From assembly GCF_002113125.1 (NCBI RefSeq), contig NZ_NEJP01000023.1, forward strand, positions 1 through 64,000: 64,000 bases of DNA, given 5' to 3'. This stretch comes from Pseudomonas sp. B20(2017) (GTDB lineage: Bacteria > Pseudomonadota > Gammaproteobacteria > Pseudomonadales > Pseudomonadaceae). Of this stretch, positions 15,299 to 24,444 are shown piece after piece; within the stretch, counting starts at the first letter, position 1; each line of letters opens with the position of its first letter. Both the position numbers and the translations under genes were made by a program. The notes under the pieces are model-generated. The model was not told where the DNA came from and made no database searches. It saw nothing but the letters and a program-made list of their open reading frames with translations.

Positions 15299-16714
15299 AT
15301 GAGCAACCAGATTCCGGTACACGACGTCACGCCACCCAGCAAGAACGCGAACAACAGCGTCGACCTTTACGCCTCTCGAGAAAAAATCTACACCCGTGCT
15401 TTCACCGGCCTGTTCCGTAATCTGCGGATGATGGGCGGCGCGGCGCTGTTCCTGTTGTATTTCGGAACGGTGTGGCTGAACTGGGGCGGCCATCAAGCCG
15501 TATGGTGGAACCTGCCGGAACGCAAATTTTTCATCTTCGGCGCCACGTTCTGGCCGCAGGATTTCATTCTGCTGTCGGGCCTGTTGATCATTGCCGCGTT
15601 CGGCCTGTTTTTCATCACCGTGTATGCCGGGCGGGTCTGGTGCGGGTATACCTGCCCGCAAAGCGTGTGGACGTGGATTTTCATGTGGTGCGAGAAGGTC
15701 ACCGAAGGCGACCGCAACCAGCGCATCAAGCTCGACAAGGCGCCGATGAGCGCCAACAAGTTCCTGCGTAAATTCGCCAAGCATGTGCTGTGGCTGCTGA
15801 TCGGCTTCGTCACCGGCATGACCTTCGTCGGCTACTTCTCGCCGATCCGCGAACTGGTGTTCGAGTTCTTCACCGGGCAAGCCGATGGCTGGTCGTATTT
15901 CTGGGTCGGTTTCTTCACCCTCGCCACCTACGGCAACGCCGGCTGGCTGCGTGAGCAGGTGTGCATCTACATGTGTCCGTATGCGCGCTTCCAGAGCGTG
16001 ATGTTCGACAAGGACACCCTGATCGTTTCCTACGATCCGCGGCGCGGCGAAAGCCGTGGCCCGCGCAAGAAAGGCGTCGACTACAAGGCCCTGGGCCTGG
16101 GCGACTGCATCGACTGCACCATGTGCGTTCAGGTCTGCCCGACCGGCATCGACATCCGCGACGGCCTGCAGATCGAGTGCATCGGCTGCGCTGCGTGCAT
16201 CGACGCCTGCGACGCCATCATGGACAAGATGGATTACCCGCGCGGGCTGATCAGCTACACCACCGAACACAACTTGTCCGGGCAGAAAACCCATAAACTG
16301 CGTCCGCGCCTGATCGGTTATGCCGTTGTGCTGCTGGCGATGATCAGCTTGTTGGTAACGGCCTTCTTCATGCGCTCGCTGGTGGGTTTCGACGTCAGCA
16401 AGGACCGCGTGCTGTACCGCGAGAACGCCGAAGGCCGGATCGAAAACGTCTACAGCCTGAAGATCATGAACAAGGATCAGCGCGACCACACTTATGTGCT
16501 GGAAGCTGCCGGCTTGCCGGATCTGCGCCTGCAAGGCAAACGCGAGATCAAGGTGCCGGCCGGGGAAATCTTCAGCATGCCGGTCGAACTGTCGAGCGCA
16601 CCTGAACAATTGCCTTCGAGCACCAACGAGGTGAAATTCATCCTCAAGGATGCCGATGACGACAGCGTCCACGTAGAAGCCAAGAGCCGTTTCATCGGCC
16701 CACAAAATCGTTGA
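15299..16714 (+). CDS. ccoG: Cytochrome c oxidase accessory protein CcoG (FixG/RdxA)
   Basis: A 471-residue membrane ferredoxin needed for cbb3 maturation, thought to reduce Cu(II) for the copper pathway. Several N-terminal helices carry WCGYTCPQSVW. The 4Fe-4S sites CIDCTMCVQVCP and CIGCAACIDACD have the CxxCxxCxxxC pattern. A C-terminal immunoglobulin-like domain ends the protein. A second ATG lies directly before (15296), so the exact start is uncertain by one codon. It is followed 11 bp later by ccoH, forming the assembly operon ccoG-H-I-S. Confidence 0.95.
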   Translation: MSNQIPVHDVTPPSKNANNSVDLYASREKIYTRAFTGLFRNLRMMGGAALFLLYFGTVWLNWGGHQAVWWNLPERKFFIFGATFWPQDFILLSGLLIIAAFGLFFITVYAGRVWCGYTCPQSVWTWIFMWCEKVTEGDRNQRIKLDKAPMSANKFLRKFAKHVLWLLIGFVTGMTFVGYFSPIRELVFEFFTGQADGWSYFWVGFFTLATYGNAGWLREQVCIYMCPYARFQSVMFDKDTLIVSYDPRRGESRGPRKKGVDYKALGLGDCIDCTMCVQVCPTGIDIRDGLQIECIGCAACIDACDAIMDKMDYPRGLISYTTEHNLSGQKTHKLRPRLIGYAVVLLAMISLLVTAFFMRSLVGFDVSKDRVLYRENAEGRIENVYSLKIMNKDQRDHTYVLEAAGLPDLRLQGKREIKVPAGEIFSMPVELSSAPEQLPSSTNEVKFILKDADDDSVHVEAKSRFIGPQNR

Positions 16715-16725
16715 GAGAACTGAAC

Positions 16726-17265
16726 ATGCCCGCAGCAAACGCCGCAAGTCCCTGGTACAAGCACCTTTGGCCATGGATCATCATCGGGATTCTGGCCTGT
16801 TCGGTGACCCTGACGCTGTCCATGGTGACCATCGCGGTGAACAACCCGGACAACCTGGTCAACGACAACTACTACGAGGCCGGCAAGGGCATCAACCGTT
16901 CACTGGACCGCGAACTGCTGGCCCAGACCTTGAAGATGCGCGCCGCCGTGCATCTGGATGACGTCACCGGCGAAGTCGACCTGCGCCTGAGCGGCGACAG
17001 CCAGCCGAAAACCCTGGAACTGAACCTGATCTCGCCGACCCAGCCGGAGAAGGATCGCAAGATCGTCCTGGCTCGCAGCGAGACTGAAACCGGCCGCTAC
17101 ATCGGCCAGTTGAGCGACAAGATCGAAGGCCGGCGCTTTGTTGAGTTGCTGGGCACTCAGGACGACCACGTGTGGCGGATGTTCGAAGAAGAGCTGGTCA
17201 GCCATGACAAGGATTTGTTGCTGGGTGATGAGCCGCTGCAGGGTGCTGAAGACCTGAAGAAATAA
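16726..17265 (+). CDS. ccoH: FixH family protein CcoH
   Basis: A 179-residue single-pass membrane protein. One transmembrane helix (about 18-42, PWIIIGILACSVTLTLSMV) is followed by NNPDNLVNDNYYEAGKGINR, the FixH hallmark, and a periplasmic beta-rich domain. CcoH is required for stable assembly of cbb3 oxidase. ATG 16726 is taken because it aligns with FixH starts. The next gene is 133 bp away, with a palindromic repeat in between. Confidence 0.9.
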   Translation: MPAANAASPWYKHLWPWIIIGILACSVTLTLSMVTIAVNNPDNLVNDNYYEAGKGINRSLDRELLAQTLKMRAAVHLDDVTGEVDLRLSGDSQPKTLELNLISPTQPEKDRKIVLARSETETGRYIGQLSDKIEGRRFVELLGTQDDHVWRMFEEELVSHDKDLLLGDEPLQGAEDLKK

Positions 17266-17275
17266 GCCTTACTCT

Positions 17276-17388
17276 GATCGCTCCCACGCTCTGCGTGGGC
17301 ACGCAGCCAGGGACGCTCCGCGTCCCAGCCGAAGCGGACGCGGAGCGTCCAGGGAGGCATTCCCACGCGGAGCGTGGGAACGATCATC
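17276..17388. repeat. MITE-like palindromic repeat, copy 1
   Basis: About 110 bp with outer arms GCTCCCACGCTCTGCGTGGG / CCCACGCGGAGCGTGGGAAC and inner arms GGACGCTCCGCGTCC / GGACGCGGAGCGTCC. The same design recurs near 33.3, 47.6, 52.3 and 61.3 kb. This copy ends only about 11 bp before the ccoI start codon. Confidence 0.8.
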
Positions 17389-17398
17389 GGAACGCCTC

Positions 17399-19849
17399 AT
17401 GACCATTCCAACCCCCTGCTACCACTGCGCACTGCCCGTCCCGTCCGGCAGCCGCTTCACCGCCGTCGTGCTCGGGGAGTCCCGTGAGTTCTGCTGCCCC
17501 GGCTGTCAGGCCGTGGCCGAAGCCATCGTCGCCGGCGGCCTGGAAAGCTATTACCAGCATCGCAGCGAAGCTTCAGCCAACCCCGAAGCGCTGCCGGTGC
17601 AACTGGTCGACGAACTGGCGCTGTACGACCGCGCCGACGTGCAGCAACCTTTCGTGCGCCATGAAGGTGAACTGGCCGAGACCACTTTATTGATGGAAGG
17701 CATCAGCTGCGCCGCGTGCGGCTGGTTGATCGAGAAACACCTGCGCACCCTGCCCGCCGTGGCCGAGGCGCGGCTGAACCTGTCCAATCATCGCCTGCAT
17801 GTGCGCTGGGCTGACGCTCAGTTGCCGCTGAGCCAGATCCTCGGCGAACTGCGCCACATCGGCTACGCCGCGCACCCCTATCAGGCCGACCGCGCGAGCG
17901 AACAACTGGCCAGCGAAAACCGCCTCGCCCTGCGCCAACTCGGTGTCGCCGGGCTGCTGTGGTTTCAGGCGATGATGGCGACCATGGCGACCTGGCCGGA
18001 ATTCAACATCGACCTCAGCCCGGAGCTGCATACGATCCTGCGCTGGGTCGCGCTGTTCCTCACCACGCCGATCGTGTTCTACAGCTGCGCGCCATTTTTC
18101 AAGGGCGCCATGCGCGACTTGCGCACTCGCCATCTGACCATGGATGTTTCGGTATCGCTGGCGATCGGTGCGGCGTATGTCGCCGGGATCTGGACCTCGA
18201 TCACCGGGGTCGGCGAACTGTATTTCGATGCGGTGGGCATGTTCGCGCTGTTCCTGCTGGCCGGACGCTACCTCGAACGCCGCGCCCGCGAACGCACAGC
18301 CGCTGCCACCGCGCAACTGGTCAATCTGCTGCCCGCCTCGTGCCTGCGCCTCGACGAAGCTGGCCAGAGCGAACGCATCCTGCTCAGCGAACTGCGCCTC
18401 GGTGATCGGGTGCTGGTTCAACCGGGCTCGGTGCTGCCGGCGGACGGCAAGATCCTCGATGGCCAATCGAGCATCGACGAATCGGTGCTGACCGGCGAAT
18501 ACCTGCCGCAGCCGCGCGCCAGAGGCGATGCGGTCACCGCCGGCACGCTGAACGTGGAAGGCGCGCTGACCGTCGAGGTGCAGGCGCTGGGCCAGGACAC
18601 ACGACTGTCGGCCATCGTCCGCCTGCTGGATCGCGCCCAGGCGGAAAAACCACGGCTGGCGGAAATCGCCGACCGCGCCGCGCAGTGGTTTCTGTTGCTG
18701 TCGCTGATCGCGGCGGCCGCCATCGGCCTGCTGTGGTGGGAACTGGATTCGTCGCGCGCCTTCTGGATTGTCCTCGCAATGCTGGTCGCCACTTGCCCGT
18801 GCGCGCTGTCACTGGCGACGCCAACCGCGCTGACCGCCGCCACCGGCACCCTGCACAAGCTCGGCCTGCTGCTGACCCGCGGCCATGTGCTGGAAGGCCT
18901 GAACCAGATCGACACGGTGATCTTCGACAAGACCGGCACCCTCACCGAAGGCCGACTGGTGCTGCGTTCGATTCGACCACTTGGCGCCCTCGACAGCGAT
19001 CAATGCCTGAGCCTCGCCGCCGCCCTTGAAAACCGTTCCGAACACCCGATCGCCCGCGCCTTCGGACGCGCAGCGCTGGCTGCCGAGGACGTCCACAGCA
19101 CGCCGGGCCTGGGGCTTGATGGCTTGATCGGCGAACAGCGTTTGCGCATCGGTCAGGCGGCGTTTGTGTGTGATCTCAGCGGCGCGCCGGTGCCATCGAT
19201 GCCGAAGGAACCGGGTCAATGGCTACTGCTCGGTAACCGTCAGGGGCCGCTGGCCTGGTTCGCCCTCGACGACCGTCTGCGCGATGACGCCCCGGCCCTG
19301 CTCGCGGCGTGCAAGGCGCGCGGCTGGCGCACGCTGCTGCTGTCGGGCGATAGTTCGCCGATGGTCGCCAGTGTCGCCGCCGAACTGGGCATCGATGAGG
19401 CGCGCGGCGGTCTGCGCCCGGACGACAAGTTGCAAGTGCTGCAACAACTGCACAAGGACGGCCGCAAGGTGTTGATGCTCGGTGACGGGGTCAACGATGT
19501 GCCGGTACTGGCCGCCGCCGACATCAGCGTGGCCATGGGATCGGCCACTGATCTGGCGAAAACCAGTGCCGATGCGGTGCTGCTGTCCAACCGGCTCGAC
19601 GCCTTGGTACAAGCCTTCACGCTGGCCCGTCGCACCCGGCGGGTGATCATCGAGAACCTGTTGTGGGCCGCGCTGTACAATGGCCTCATGTTGCCGTTCG
19701 CCGCCCTCGGCTGGATCACTCCGGTGTGGGCCGCCGTCGGCATGTCGATCAGTTCACTGACCGTGGTGCTCAACGCCCTGCGCCTGACTCGCCTGCCGAG
19801 TGCGCCGGCCGTCAACGCTACGTCAGAAACCCGCCCGCTGCCGGCCTGA
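17399..19849 (+). CDS. ccoI: Copper-translocating P-type ATPase CcoI
   Basis: An 816-residue P1B-type ATPase that delivers copper for the CuB site of cbb3 oxidase. An N-terminal cysteine-rich module (CYHCALPV, FCCPGCQAV) precedes a heavy-metal-binding domain with GISCAACG (residues 101-108). The membrane CPC motif is at 466-468 (TCPCALSLATP), the phosphorylation site DKTGTLT begins at 510, and GDGVNDVPVLAAADISVAMG closes the catalytic core. This is the FixI/CcoI (CopA2) subtype, which exports copper slowly for enzyme assembly rather than for detoxification. It is followed 22 bp later by ccoS. Confidence 0.95.
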   Translation: MTIPTPCYHCALPVPSGSRFTAVVLGESREFCCPGCQAVAEAIVAGGLESYYQHRSEASANPEALPVQLVDELALYDRADVQQPFVRHEGELAETTLLMEGISCAACGWLIEKHLRTLPAVAEARLNLSNHRLHVRWADAQLPLSQILGELRHIGYAAHPYQADRASEQLASENRLALRQLGVAGLLWFQAMMATMATWPEFNIDLSPELHTILRWVALFLTTPIVFYSCAPFFKGAMRDLRTRHLTMDVSVSLAIGAAYVAGIWTSITGVGELYFDAVGMFALFLLAGRYLERRARERTAAATAQLVNLLPASCLRLDEAGQSERILLSELRLGDRVLVQPGSVLPADGKILDGQSSIDESVLTGEYLPQPRARGDAVTAGTLNVEGALTVEVQALGQDTRLSAIVRLLDRAQAEKPRLAEIADRAAQWFLLLSLIAAAAIGLLWWELDSSRAFWIVLAMLVATCPCALSLATPTALTAATGTLHKLGLLLTRGHVLEGLNQIDTVIFDKTGTLTEGRLVLRSIRPLGALDSDQCLSLAAALENRSEHPIARAFGRAALAAEDVHSTPGLGLDGLIGEQRLRIGQAAFVCDLSGAPVPSMPKEPGQWLLLGNRQGPLAWFALDDRLRDDAPALLAACKARGWRTLLLSGDSSPMVASVAAELGIDEARGGLRPDDKLQVLQQLHKDGRKVLMLGDGVNDVPVLAAADISVAMGSATDLAKTSADAVLLSNRLDALVQAFTLARRTRRVIIENLLWAALYNGLMLPFAALGWITPVWAAVGMSISSLTVVLNALRLTRLPSAPAVNATSETRPLPA

Positions 19850-19871
19850 GCCGCGCGGGCATGGAGTACAG

Positions 19872-20084
19872 ATGCCAGCTCTCTACGTGATGATTCCGGC
19901 CGCGCTGCTGATCGTGGCCATCGCCGTCTACATTTTCTTCTGGGCGGTGGACAGCGGCCAGTACGACGACCTCGACGGCCCGGCCCACAGCATCCTGTTC
20001 GACGACCAGGACCCGAACCACACCGCCGCAGTGGACGAAGCCAACCCGAACAAACCGGACGACAAGGCGCCACCCCATGCTTGA
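19872..20084 (+). CDS. ccoS: cbb3-type cytochrome oxidase assembly protein CcoS
   Basis: A 70-residue protein with one N-terminal transmembrane helix, MPALYVMIPAALLIVAIAVY, then the CcoS signature FFWAVDSGQYDDLDGPAHSI and an acidic tail. It is required for heme and copper insertion into CcoN. It starts 22 bp after ccoI and overlaps the next gene by 8 bp. The frame is open upstream to 19800, but the extension lies within ccoI. Confidence 0.92.
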   Translation: MPALYVMIPAALLIVAIAVYIFFWAVDSGQYDDLDGPAHSILFDDQDPNHTAAVDEANPNKPDDKAPPHA

Positions 20085-20760
20085 ACTGGCGCCGCTGCTG
20101 GTGTCTGCGTTGATTCTCGGCCTGCTCGGCGGCGGGCATTGCCTGGGCATGTGCGGCGGCCTGATGGGCGCGCTGACCCTGGCGATTCCCAAGGAACAAC
20201 GCAGCCGACGCTTTCGATTGCTGCTGGCCTATAACCTCGGGCGGATTCTCAGTTATGCCACGGCCGGTCTGCTGATCGGGCTGGCGGGATGGGCGGTGGC
20301 GAACAGTCCTGCTGCCTTGTTCATGCGCGTTCTCGCCGGGTTGTTGCTGATCGCCATGGGCCTGTATCTGGCGGGCTGGTGGAGCGGCCTGACCCGCATC
20401 GAAAGCCTCGGTCGCGGACTGTGGCGTTACATTCAACCGGTCGCCACCCGCTTGCTGCCGGTGTCGAGCCTGCCCCGGGCCCTGCTGCTCGGCGCACTGT
20501 GGGGCTGGCTGCCGTGCGGGCTGGTTTACAGCACGCTGTTGTGGTCGGCCAGTCAGGGCAATGCGCTGGACAGCGCGTTGCTGATGCTCGCCTTCGGGCT
20601 CGGCACCTGGCCGGTGCTGCTGGCGACCGGCCTCGCCGCCGAGCGGGTCACCGCGCTGTTGCGCAAACGCAGCGTACGCATGGCCGGCGGTCTGCTGGTG
20701 ATCCTGTTCGGCATCTGGACCCTGCCGGGGCCGCACCAGCACTGGCTGATGGGCCACTGA
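20077..20760 (+). CDS. Sulfite exporter TauE/SafE (DsbD-like) family membrane protein
   Basis: A 227-residue polytopic protein. The N-terminal GLLGGGHCLGMCGGLMGA is typical of the DsbD_2/TauE-SafE-like proteins found with cco assembly genes. About six helices follow, with a further GWLPCGLVYSTLLWSA containing a conserved PCG. The cysteines in both halves suggest thiol or copper handling. Its 8-bp overlap with ccoS places it in the oxidase assembly operon. A role in copper supply or thiol reduction for cbb3 is inference. Confidence 0.85.
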   Translation: MLELAPLLVSALILGLLGGGHCLGMCGGLMGALTLAIPKEQRSRRFRLLLAYNLGRILSYATAGLLIGLAGWAVANSPAALFMRVLAGLLLIAMGLYLAGWWSGLTRIESLGRGLWRYIQPVATRLLPVSSLPRALLLGALWGWLPCGLVYSTLLWSASQGNALDSALLMLAFGLGTWPVLLATGLAAERVTALLRKRSVRMAGGLLVILFGIWTLPGPHQHWLMGH

Positions 20761-20773
20761 TCGGCGGTGCGGC

Positions 20774-20854
20774 CATCGCGAGCAAGCTCGCTCCCACAGG
20801 TTTTGTGTAGGCCACAAATCTACTGTGGGAGCGAGCTTGCTCGCGAAGAGGCCC
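20774..20854. repeat. REPIN
   Basis: Inverted REP pair: CGCGAGCAAGCTCGCTCCCA near 20778 and TGTGGGAGCGAGCTTGCTCG near 20824, with a short spacer. It lies between the ccoS operon and the hemN promoter. Confidence 0.9.
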
Positions 20855-20878
20855 GCACTGACAACACACATATCCCCG

Positions 20879-20920
20879 TTGATGCAAATCAAGATGCCTT
20901 TTCGCGCCCTCCCCTAGACT
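20879..20920 (+). promoter_or_regulatory. Perfect ANR box and class II promoter of hemN
   Basis: TTGATGCAAATCAA (20879-20892) matches TTGAT-N4-ATCAA at all ten positions. TAGACT (20915-20920) is a -10 hexamer 22 bp further on, the spacing expected when the regulator sits at about -41.5. This puts the start point near 20927. Anr itself is encoded 2 kb downstream. Confidence 0.88.
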
Positions 20921-20955
20921 CGGCACACTGCCAGCCTATCCGGGGGAATGCCCGC

Positions 20956-22338
20956 ATGCTCGACGCCATTCGTTGGGACACCGATTTGATCCGCCGCTAC
21001 GACCTGGCGGGGCCGCGCTACACCTCGTACCCGACGGCCGTGCAATTTCACAGTCAGGTCGGCACCTTCGACCTGTTTCACGCCCTGCGCGACAGCCGCA
21101 AGGCCCTGCGCCCGTTGTCGCTGTACGTACACGTGCCGTTCTGCGCGAACATTTGCTACTACTGCGCCTGCAACAAGGTCATCACCAAGGATCGCGGCCG
21201 CGCGCTGCCGTATCTGCAACGGCTCGAACAGGAAATCCAGTTGATCGCCTGCCACCTCGACCCGACGCAGAAAGTCGAGCAACTGCACTTCGGCGGCGGC
21301 ACGCCGACCTTTCTCAGCCACGATGAGTTGCGCCAGTTGATGGCGCACCTGCGCAAGCATTTCAATCTGCTGGATGACGACTCCGGCGACTACGGCATCG
21401 AGATTGACCCGCGCGAAGCAGACTGGTCGACCATGGGCCTGCTGCGGGAATTGGGTTTCAACCGGGTCAGCATCGGCCTGCAGGATCTCGATCCGGCGGT
21501 GCAACGGGCGGTCAATCGCCTGCAAAGCCTGGAAGAAACCCGCGCCGTGATCGACGCGGCGCGCACCCTGCAGTTTCGCTCGATCAACATCGACCTGATC
21601 TACGGCCTGCCCAAGCAGACTCCGGACAACTTTGCCCGCACCGTCGAGGAAGTCATCAGCCTGCAACCGGACCGGCTCTCGGTGTTCAACTACGCGCACC
21701 TGCCGGAACGCTTCATGCCGCAGCGACGGATCAACGGCAACGAACTGCCAAGCCCGGCGCAGAAATTGGAAATGCTGCAACGCACCATCGAACAACTGAC
21801 CGCCGCCGGCTACCGCTACATCGGCATGGACCACTTCGCCCTGCCCGACGATGAACTGGCGATTGCCCAGGAAGAATCGACCCTGCAACGCAATTTCCAG
21901 GGTTACACCACCCACGGTCATTGCGACCTGATCGGGCTGGGTGTGTCGGCCATCAGCCAGATCGGTGATCTGTACTGCCAGAACAGCAGCGACCTCAATC
22001 ACTACCAGAACACCCTCGCCGGCGCGCAACTGGCTACCAGCCGTGGCCTGGTGTGCAACGCCGACGATCGCTTGCGGCGCGCGGTGATTCAGCAACTGAT
22101 CTGCAATTTCAGCCTGGACTTCGCCGAGATCGAGCGCAGCTTCAACATCGATTTTCAGGGTTACTTCGGCGCGCTCTGGCCACAATTGCAGGGCATGGCG
22201 CAGGACGGGCTGATCGAACTGGATCGCGAGCGGATCACCGTGCTACCGGCCGGACGCCTGCTGGTGCGTTCGGTGTGCATGGTGTTCGACGCGTATCTGG
22301 AACAGCAAAACCGCCAGCGTTTCTCGCGGGTGATTTAG
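20956..22338 (+). CDS. hemN: Oxygen-independent coproporphyrinogen III oxidase
   Basis: A 460-residue radical-SAM enzyme that decarboxylates coproporphyrinogen III to protoporphyrinogen IX without oxygen. It supplies heme under the low-oxygen conditions in which cbb3 works. The cluster motif is CANICYYCAC (CxxxCxxC), preceded by YVHVPF and followed by FGGGTPTFLS (SAM binding). YTSYPT and the C-terminal HemN domain are present. GGGGGA precedes ATG 20956; earlier in-frame codons lie in the REPIN and promoter. It ends 4 bp into the convergent 22335-22817 gene. Confidence 0.96.
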   Translation: MLDAIRWDTDLIRRYDLAGPRYTSYPTAVQFHSQVGTFDLFHALRDSRKALRPLSLYVHVPFCANICYYCACNKVITKDRGRALPYLQRLEQEIQLIACHLDPTQKVEQLHFGGGTPTFLSHDELRQLMAHLRKHFNLLDDDSGDYGIEIDPREADWSTMGLLRELGFNRVSIGLQDLDPAVQRAVNRLQSLEETRAVIDAARTLQFRSINIDLIYGLPKQTPDNFARTVEEVISLQPDRLSVFNYAHLPERFMPQRRINGNELPSPAQKLEMLQRTIEQLTAAGYRYIGMDHFALPDDELAIAQEESTLQRNFQGYTTHGHCDLIGLGVSAISQIGDLYCQNSSDLNHYQNTLAGAQLATSRGLVCNADDRLRRAVIQQLICNFSLDFAEIERSFNIDFQGYFGALWPQLQGMAQDGLIELDRERITVLPAGRLLVRSVCMVFDAYLEQQNRQRFSRVI

Positions 22339-22817
22339 CTCTTCATCAGCAGCGAGTTGGTTTTCAGGTTCTGGTCAGCGGTCAGGCTCGATTGGTCGAT
22401 GACTTTGGCCAGAGACAGGTTGGCGGTGATCAGACCGTTGTTGAGGGCGGAGATGGCGCCTTTAAGGGCAGCAATCTTGGCGAAGCGCTCTTCGTTGGAG
22501 AGGGTCTTGTTGGCCATCAGCGCGTTGATCTGGGCGTTCTTCTCGGCGATCTGCTGGCGAAATTTGCGAATCATCTTGAGCAATTGCTGGACGTTCTCCG
22601 GCAGGCCGCTTTCTTCGATATCGCGGTTTTTCCCGCCGGAACCGGCGGATTTCACGATGGCGGCACCGGACAGCGACACTTTGACGCCCTCGACCAAGGT
22701 CGGGCTTCCCAAAGACGCCGCGCCTGTGCCGGACTCATCGTCAACGGAGGTTTCAGCACTTTCCAGCAACGACGCAACGCCACTGTTACCGGGGGTCAGC
22801 GTACCTATAGCAGTCAT
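22335..22817 (-). CDS. Hypothetical protein, 160 residues, between hemN and anr
   Basis: A soluble protein of unknown function. The N-terminal half is low-complexity and serine/glycine-rich (LLESAETSVDDESGTGAASL). The C-terminal half is a coiled coil (VQQLLKMIRKFRQQIAEKNA, NEERFAKIAALKGAISAL). AAGGAA lies 8 bp before ATG 22817; upstream in-frame ATGs lack a site. It overlaps the end of hemN by 4 bp, tail to tail, and is divergent from anr. A gene of this kind stands between hemN and anr in P. aeruginosa too, as far as I recall. Confidence 0.75.
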   Translation of the reverse strand: MTAIGTLTPGNSGVASLLESAETSVDDESGTGAASLGSPTLVEGVKVSLSGAAIVKSAGSGGKNRDIEESGLPENVQQLLKMIRKFRQQIAEKNAQINALMANKTLSNEERFAKIAALKGAISALNNGLITANLSLAKVIDQSSLTADQNLKTNSLLMKS

Positions 22818-22972
22818 CGAAGCGGTTCCTTGCATGCCGTCAGATACCTGCTTATCGGCCGTCATCCCTGCGGCTTTATGCCGTGGGGGCAATCTCGCCA
22901 CAGACTGGCCTGAATGTCCTCCGCTGGGTTACCCTTACGCCTTATGTGTGTTTTCCCACAAGGATTTAAGAA

Positions 22973-23707
22973 ATGTCCGAGCCAGTTAAACTGCGCGCTC
23001 ACAACCAGGCTAATTGCAAGGATTGCAGCCTGGCCCCTCTCTGCCTGCCACTTTCACTGAATCTGGAAGACATGGATGCGCTGGACGAAATCGTTAAACG
23101 TGGCCGCCCGCTGAAAAAGGGTGAGTTCCTGTTCCGCCAGGGCGACACCTTCGATTCCGTTTATGCAGTACGCTCCGGCGCCCTCAAGACCTTCAGCCTG
23201 AGCGACACCGGCGAAGAACAACTGACCGGTTTCCACCTGCCGAGCGAACTGGTCGGCCTGTCCGGCATGGACACCGAGAAACACCCGGTTTCCGCCCAGG
23301 CGCTGGAAACCACTTCGGTCTGCGAGATTCCGTTCGAACGCCTCGACGAACTGGCCCTGCAGTTGCCGCAACTGCGCCGTCAGTTGATGCGCGTGATGAG
23401 CCGCGAAATCCGCGACGACCAGCAAATGATGCTGCTGCTGTCGAAGAAGACTGCCGACGAGCGCATCGCCACGTTCCTGGTCAACCTGTCGGCGCGTTTC
23501 CGCGCTCGCGGGTTCTCGGCCAACCAGTTCCGCCTGAGCATGTCGCGCAATGAAATCGGCAATTATCTGGGGCTGGCGGTGGAAACCGTGTCCCGGGTCT
23601 TCACCCGCTTCCAGCAGAACGAACTGATCGCAGCCGAAGGCAAGGAAATCCATATCCTCGACCCGATCCAGCTCTGCGCCCTGGCTGGCGGCTCGCTCGA
23701 AGTCTGA
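22973..23707 (+). CDS. anr: Anaerobic transcriptional regulator Anr (FNR family)
   Basis: A 244-residue CRP/FNR regulator that activates genes under oxygen limitation when its 4Fe-4S cluster is intact. Cluster cysteines are C15, C18, C24 (NCKDCSLAPLC) and C117 (TSVCEIPF). A cyclic-nucleotide-like beta-roll is followed by the dimer helix and a C-terminal winged helix with recognition segment NEIGNYLGLAVETVSRVFTR, which contains the E..SR residues for TTGAT. AAGGA lies before the start. No ANR box was found at its own promoter. Likely targets in this window are cco-2, ccoG and hemN. Confidence 0.96.
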   Translation: MSEPVKLRAHNQANCKDCSLAPLCLPLSLNLEDMDALDEIVKRGRPLKKGEFLFRQGDTFDSVYAVRSGALKTFSLSDTGEEQLTGFHLPSELVGLSGMDTEKHPVSAQALETTSVCEIPFERLDELALQLPQLRRQLMRVMSREIRDDQQMMLLLSKKTADERIATFLVNLSARFRARGFSANQFRLSMSRNEIGNYLGLAVETVSRVFTRFQQNELIAAEGKEIHILDPIQLCALAGGSLEV

Positions 23708-23785
23708 TCTCGACCCGCGGCCGAGCGTATCGTTTCAGCCGCGGGTATACTGCGCCGTTTGCAGCCCTGCCAGGACACCTCGACG

Positions 23786-24334
23786 ATGGTCTTCGACTCC
23801 TTCGACATCAAATCCCTGATCCGCCCTGTGATCGACTTCCCGAAACCGGGCGTGATCTTTCGCGACATCACCCCGCTGTTCCAGTCGCCCAAGGCCCTGC
23901 GCCTGGTGATGGACAGCTTCGCCCACCGCTATGTGGAAGCCGACTTCACCCACATCGGCGCGATGGATGCGCGTGGTTTCCTGATCGGTTCGGTACTGGC
24001 CTATCAGTTGAACAAGCCGCTGGTGCTGTTCCGCAAGCAAGGCAAACTGCCGGCGGACGTGCTGGCTGAAGGCTACGCGACCGAGTACGGCGAAGCGTTC
24101 CTCGAAGTGCACGCCGACAGCCTGTGCGAAGGCGATTCGGTGGTGATGTTCGATGACCTGATCGCCACCGGCGGCACGCTGATCGCAGCGGCCAACCTGA
24201 TCCGCCGCATGGGCGCCCGTGTGCATGAAGCGGCGGCGATCATTGATCTGCCGGAGCTGGGTGGTTCGCAGCGTCTTGAGGACATGGGGATTCCAACGTT
24301 CTGCCTGACGCAGTTTGCGTTGACTGACAAGTAA
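23786..24334 (+). CDS. apt: Adenine phosphoribosyltransferase
   Basis: A 182-residue purine salvage enzyme converting adenine and PRPP to AMP. The PRPP-binding motif is VVMFDDLIATGGTL; FRDITPLF and GAMDARGFLIG are family blocks. Start ATG 23786 (MVFDSFDIKSLIRPV) matches the usual N-terminus; the frame's earlier ATG at 23759 lacks support. It follows anr on the same strand with a 78-bp gap and is convergent with the acyl-CoA dehydrogenase gene across a REPIN. Confidence 0.95.
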   Translation: MVFDSFDIKSLIRPVIDFPKPGVIFRDITPLFQSPKALRLVMDSFAHRYVEADFTHIGAMDARGFLIGSVLAYQLNKPLVLFRKQGKLPADVLAEGYATEYGEAFLEVHADSLCEGDSVVMFDDLIATGGTLIAAANLIRRMGARVHEAAAIIDLPELGGSQRLEDMGIPTFCLTQFALTDK

Positions 24335-24352
24335 ATAGCGCCTGCTCCACCG

Positions 24353-24427
24353 CTTTCGCGAGCAAGCTCGCTCCCACAGTTGGAATGCGTTCCTCTGTGG
24401 GAGCGAGCTTGCTCGCGAATGGGCCGG
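24353..24427. repeat. REPIN
   Basis: Inverted REP pair with a 15-20 bp spacer, cores near 24357-24378 and 24396-24419, between the convergent apt and acyl-CoA dehydrogenase genes. Confidence 0.9.
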
Positions 24428-24444
24428 CAGCGTCACCACAAAAT

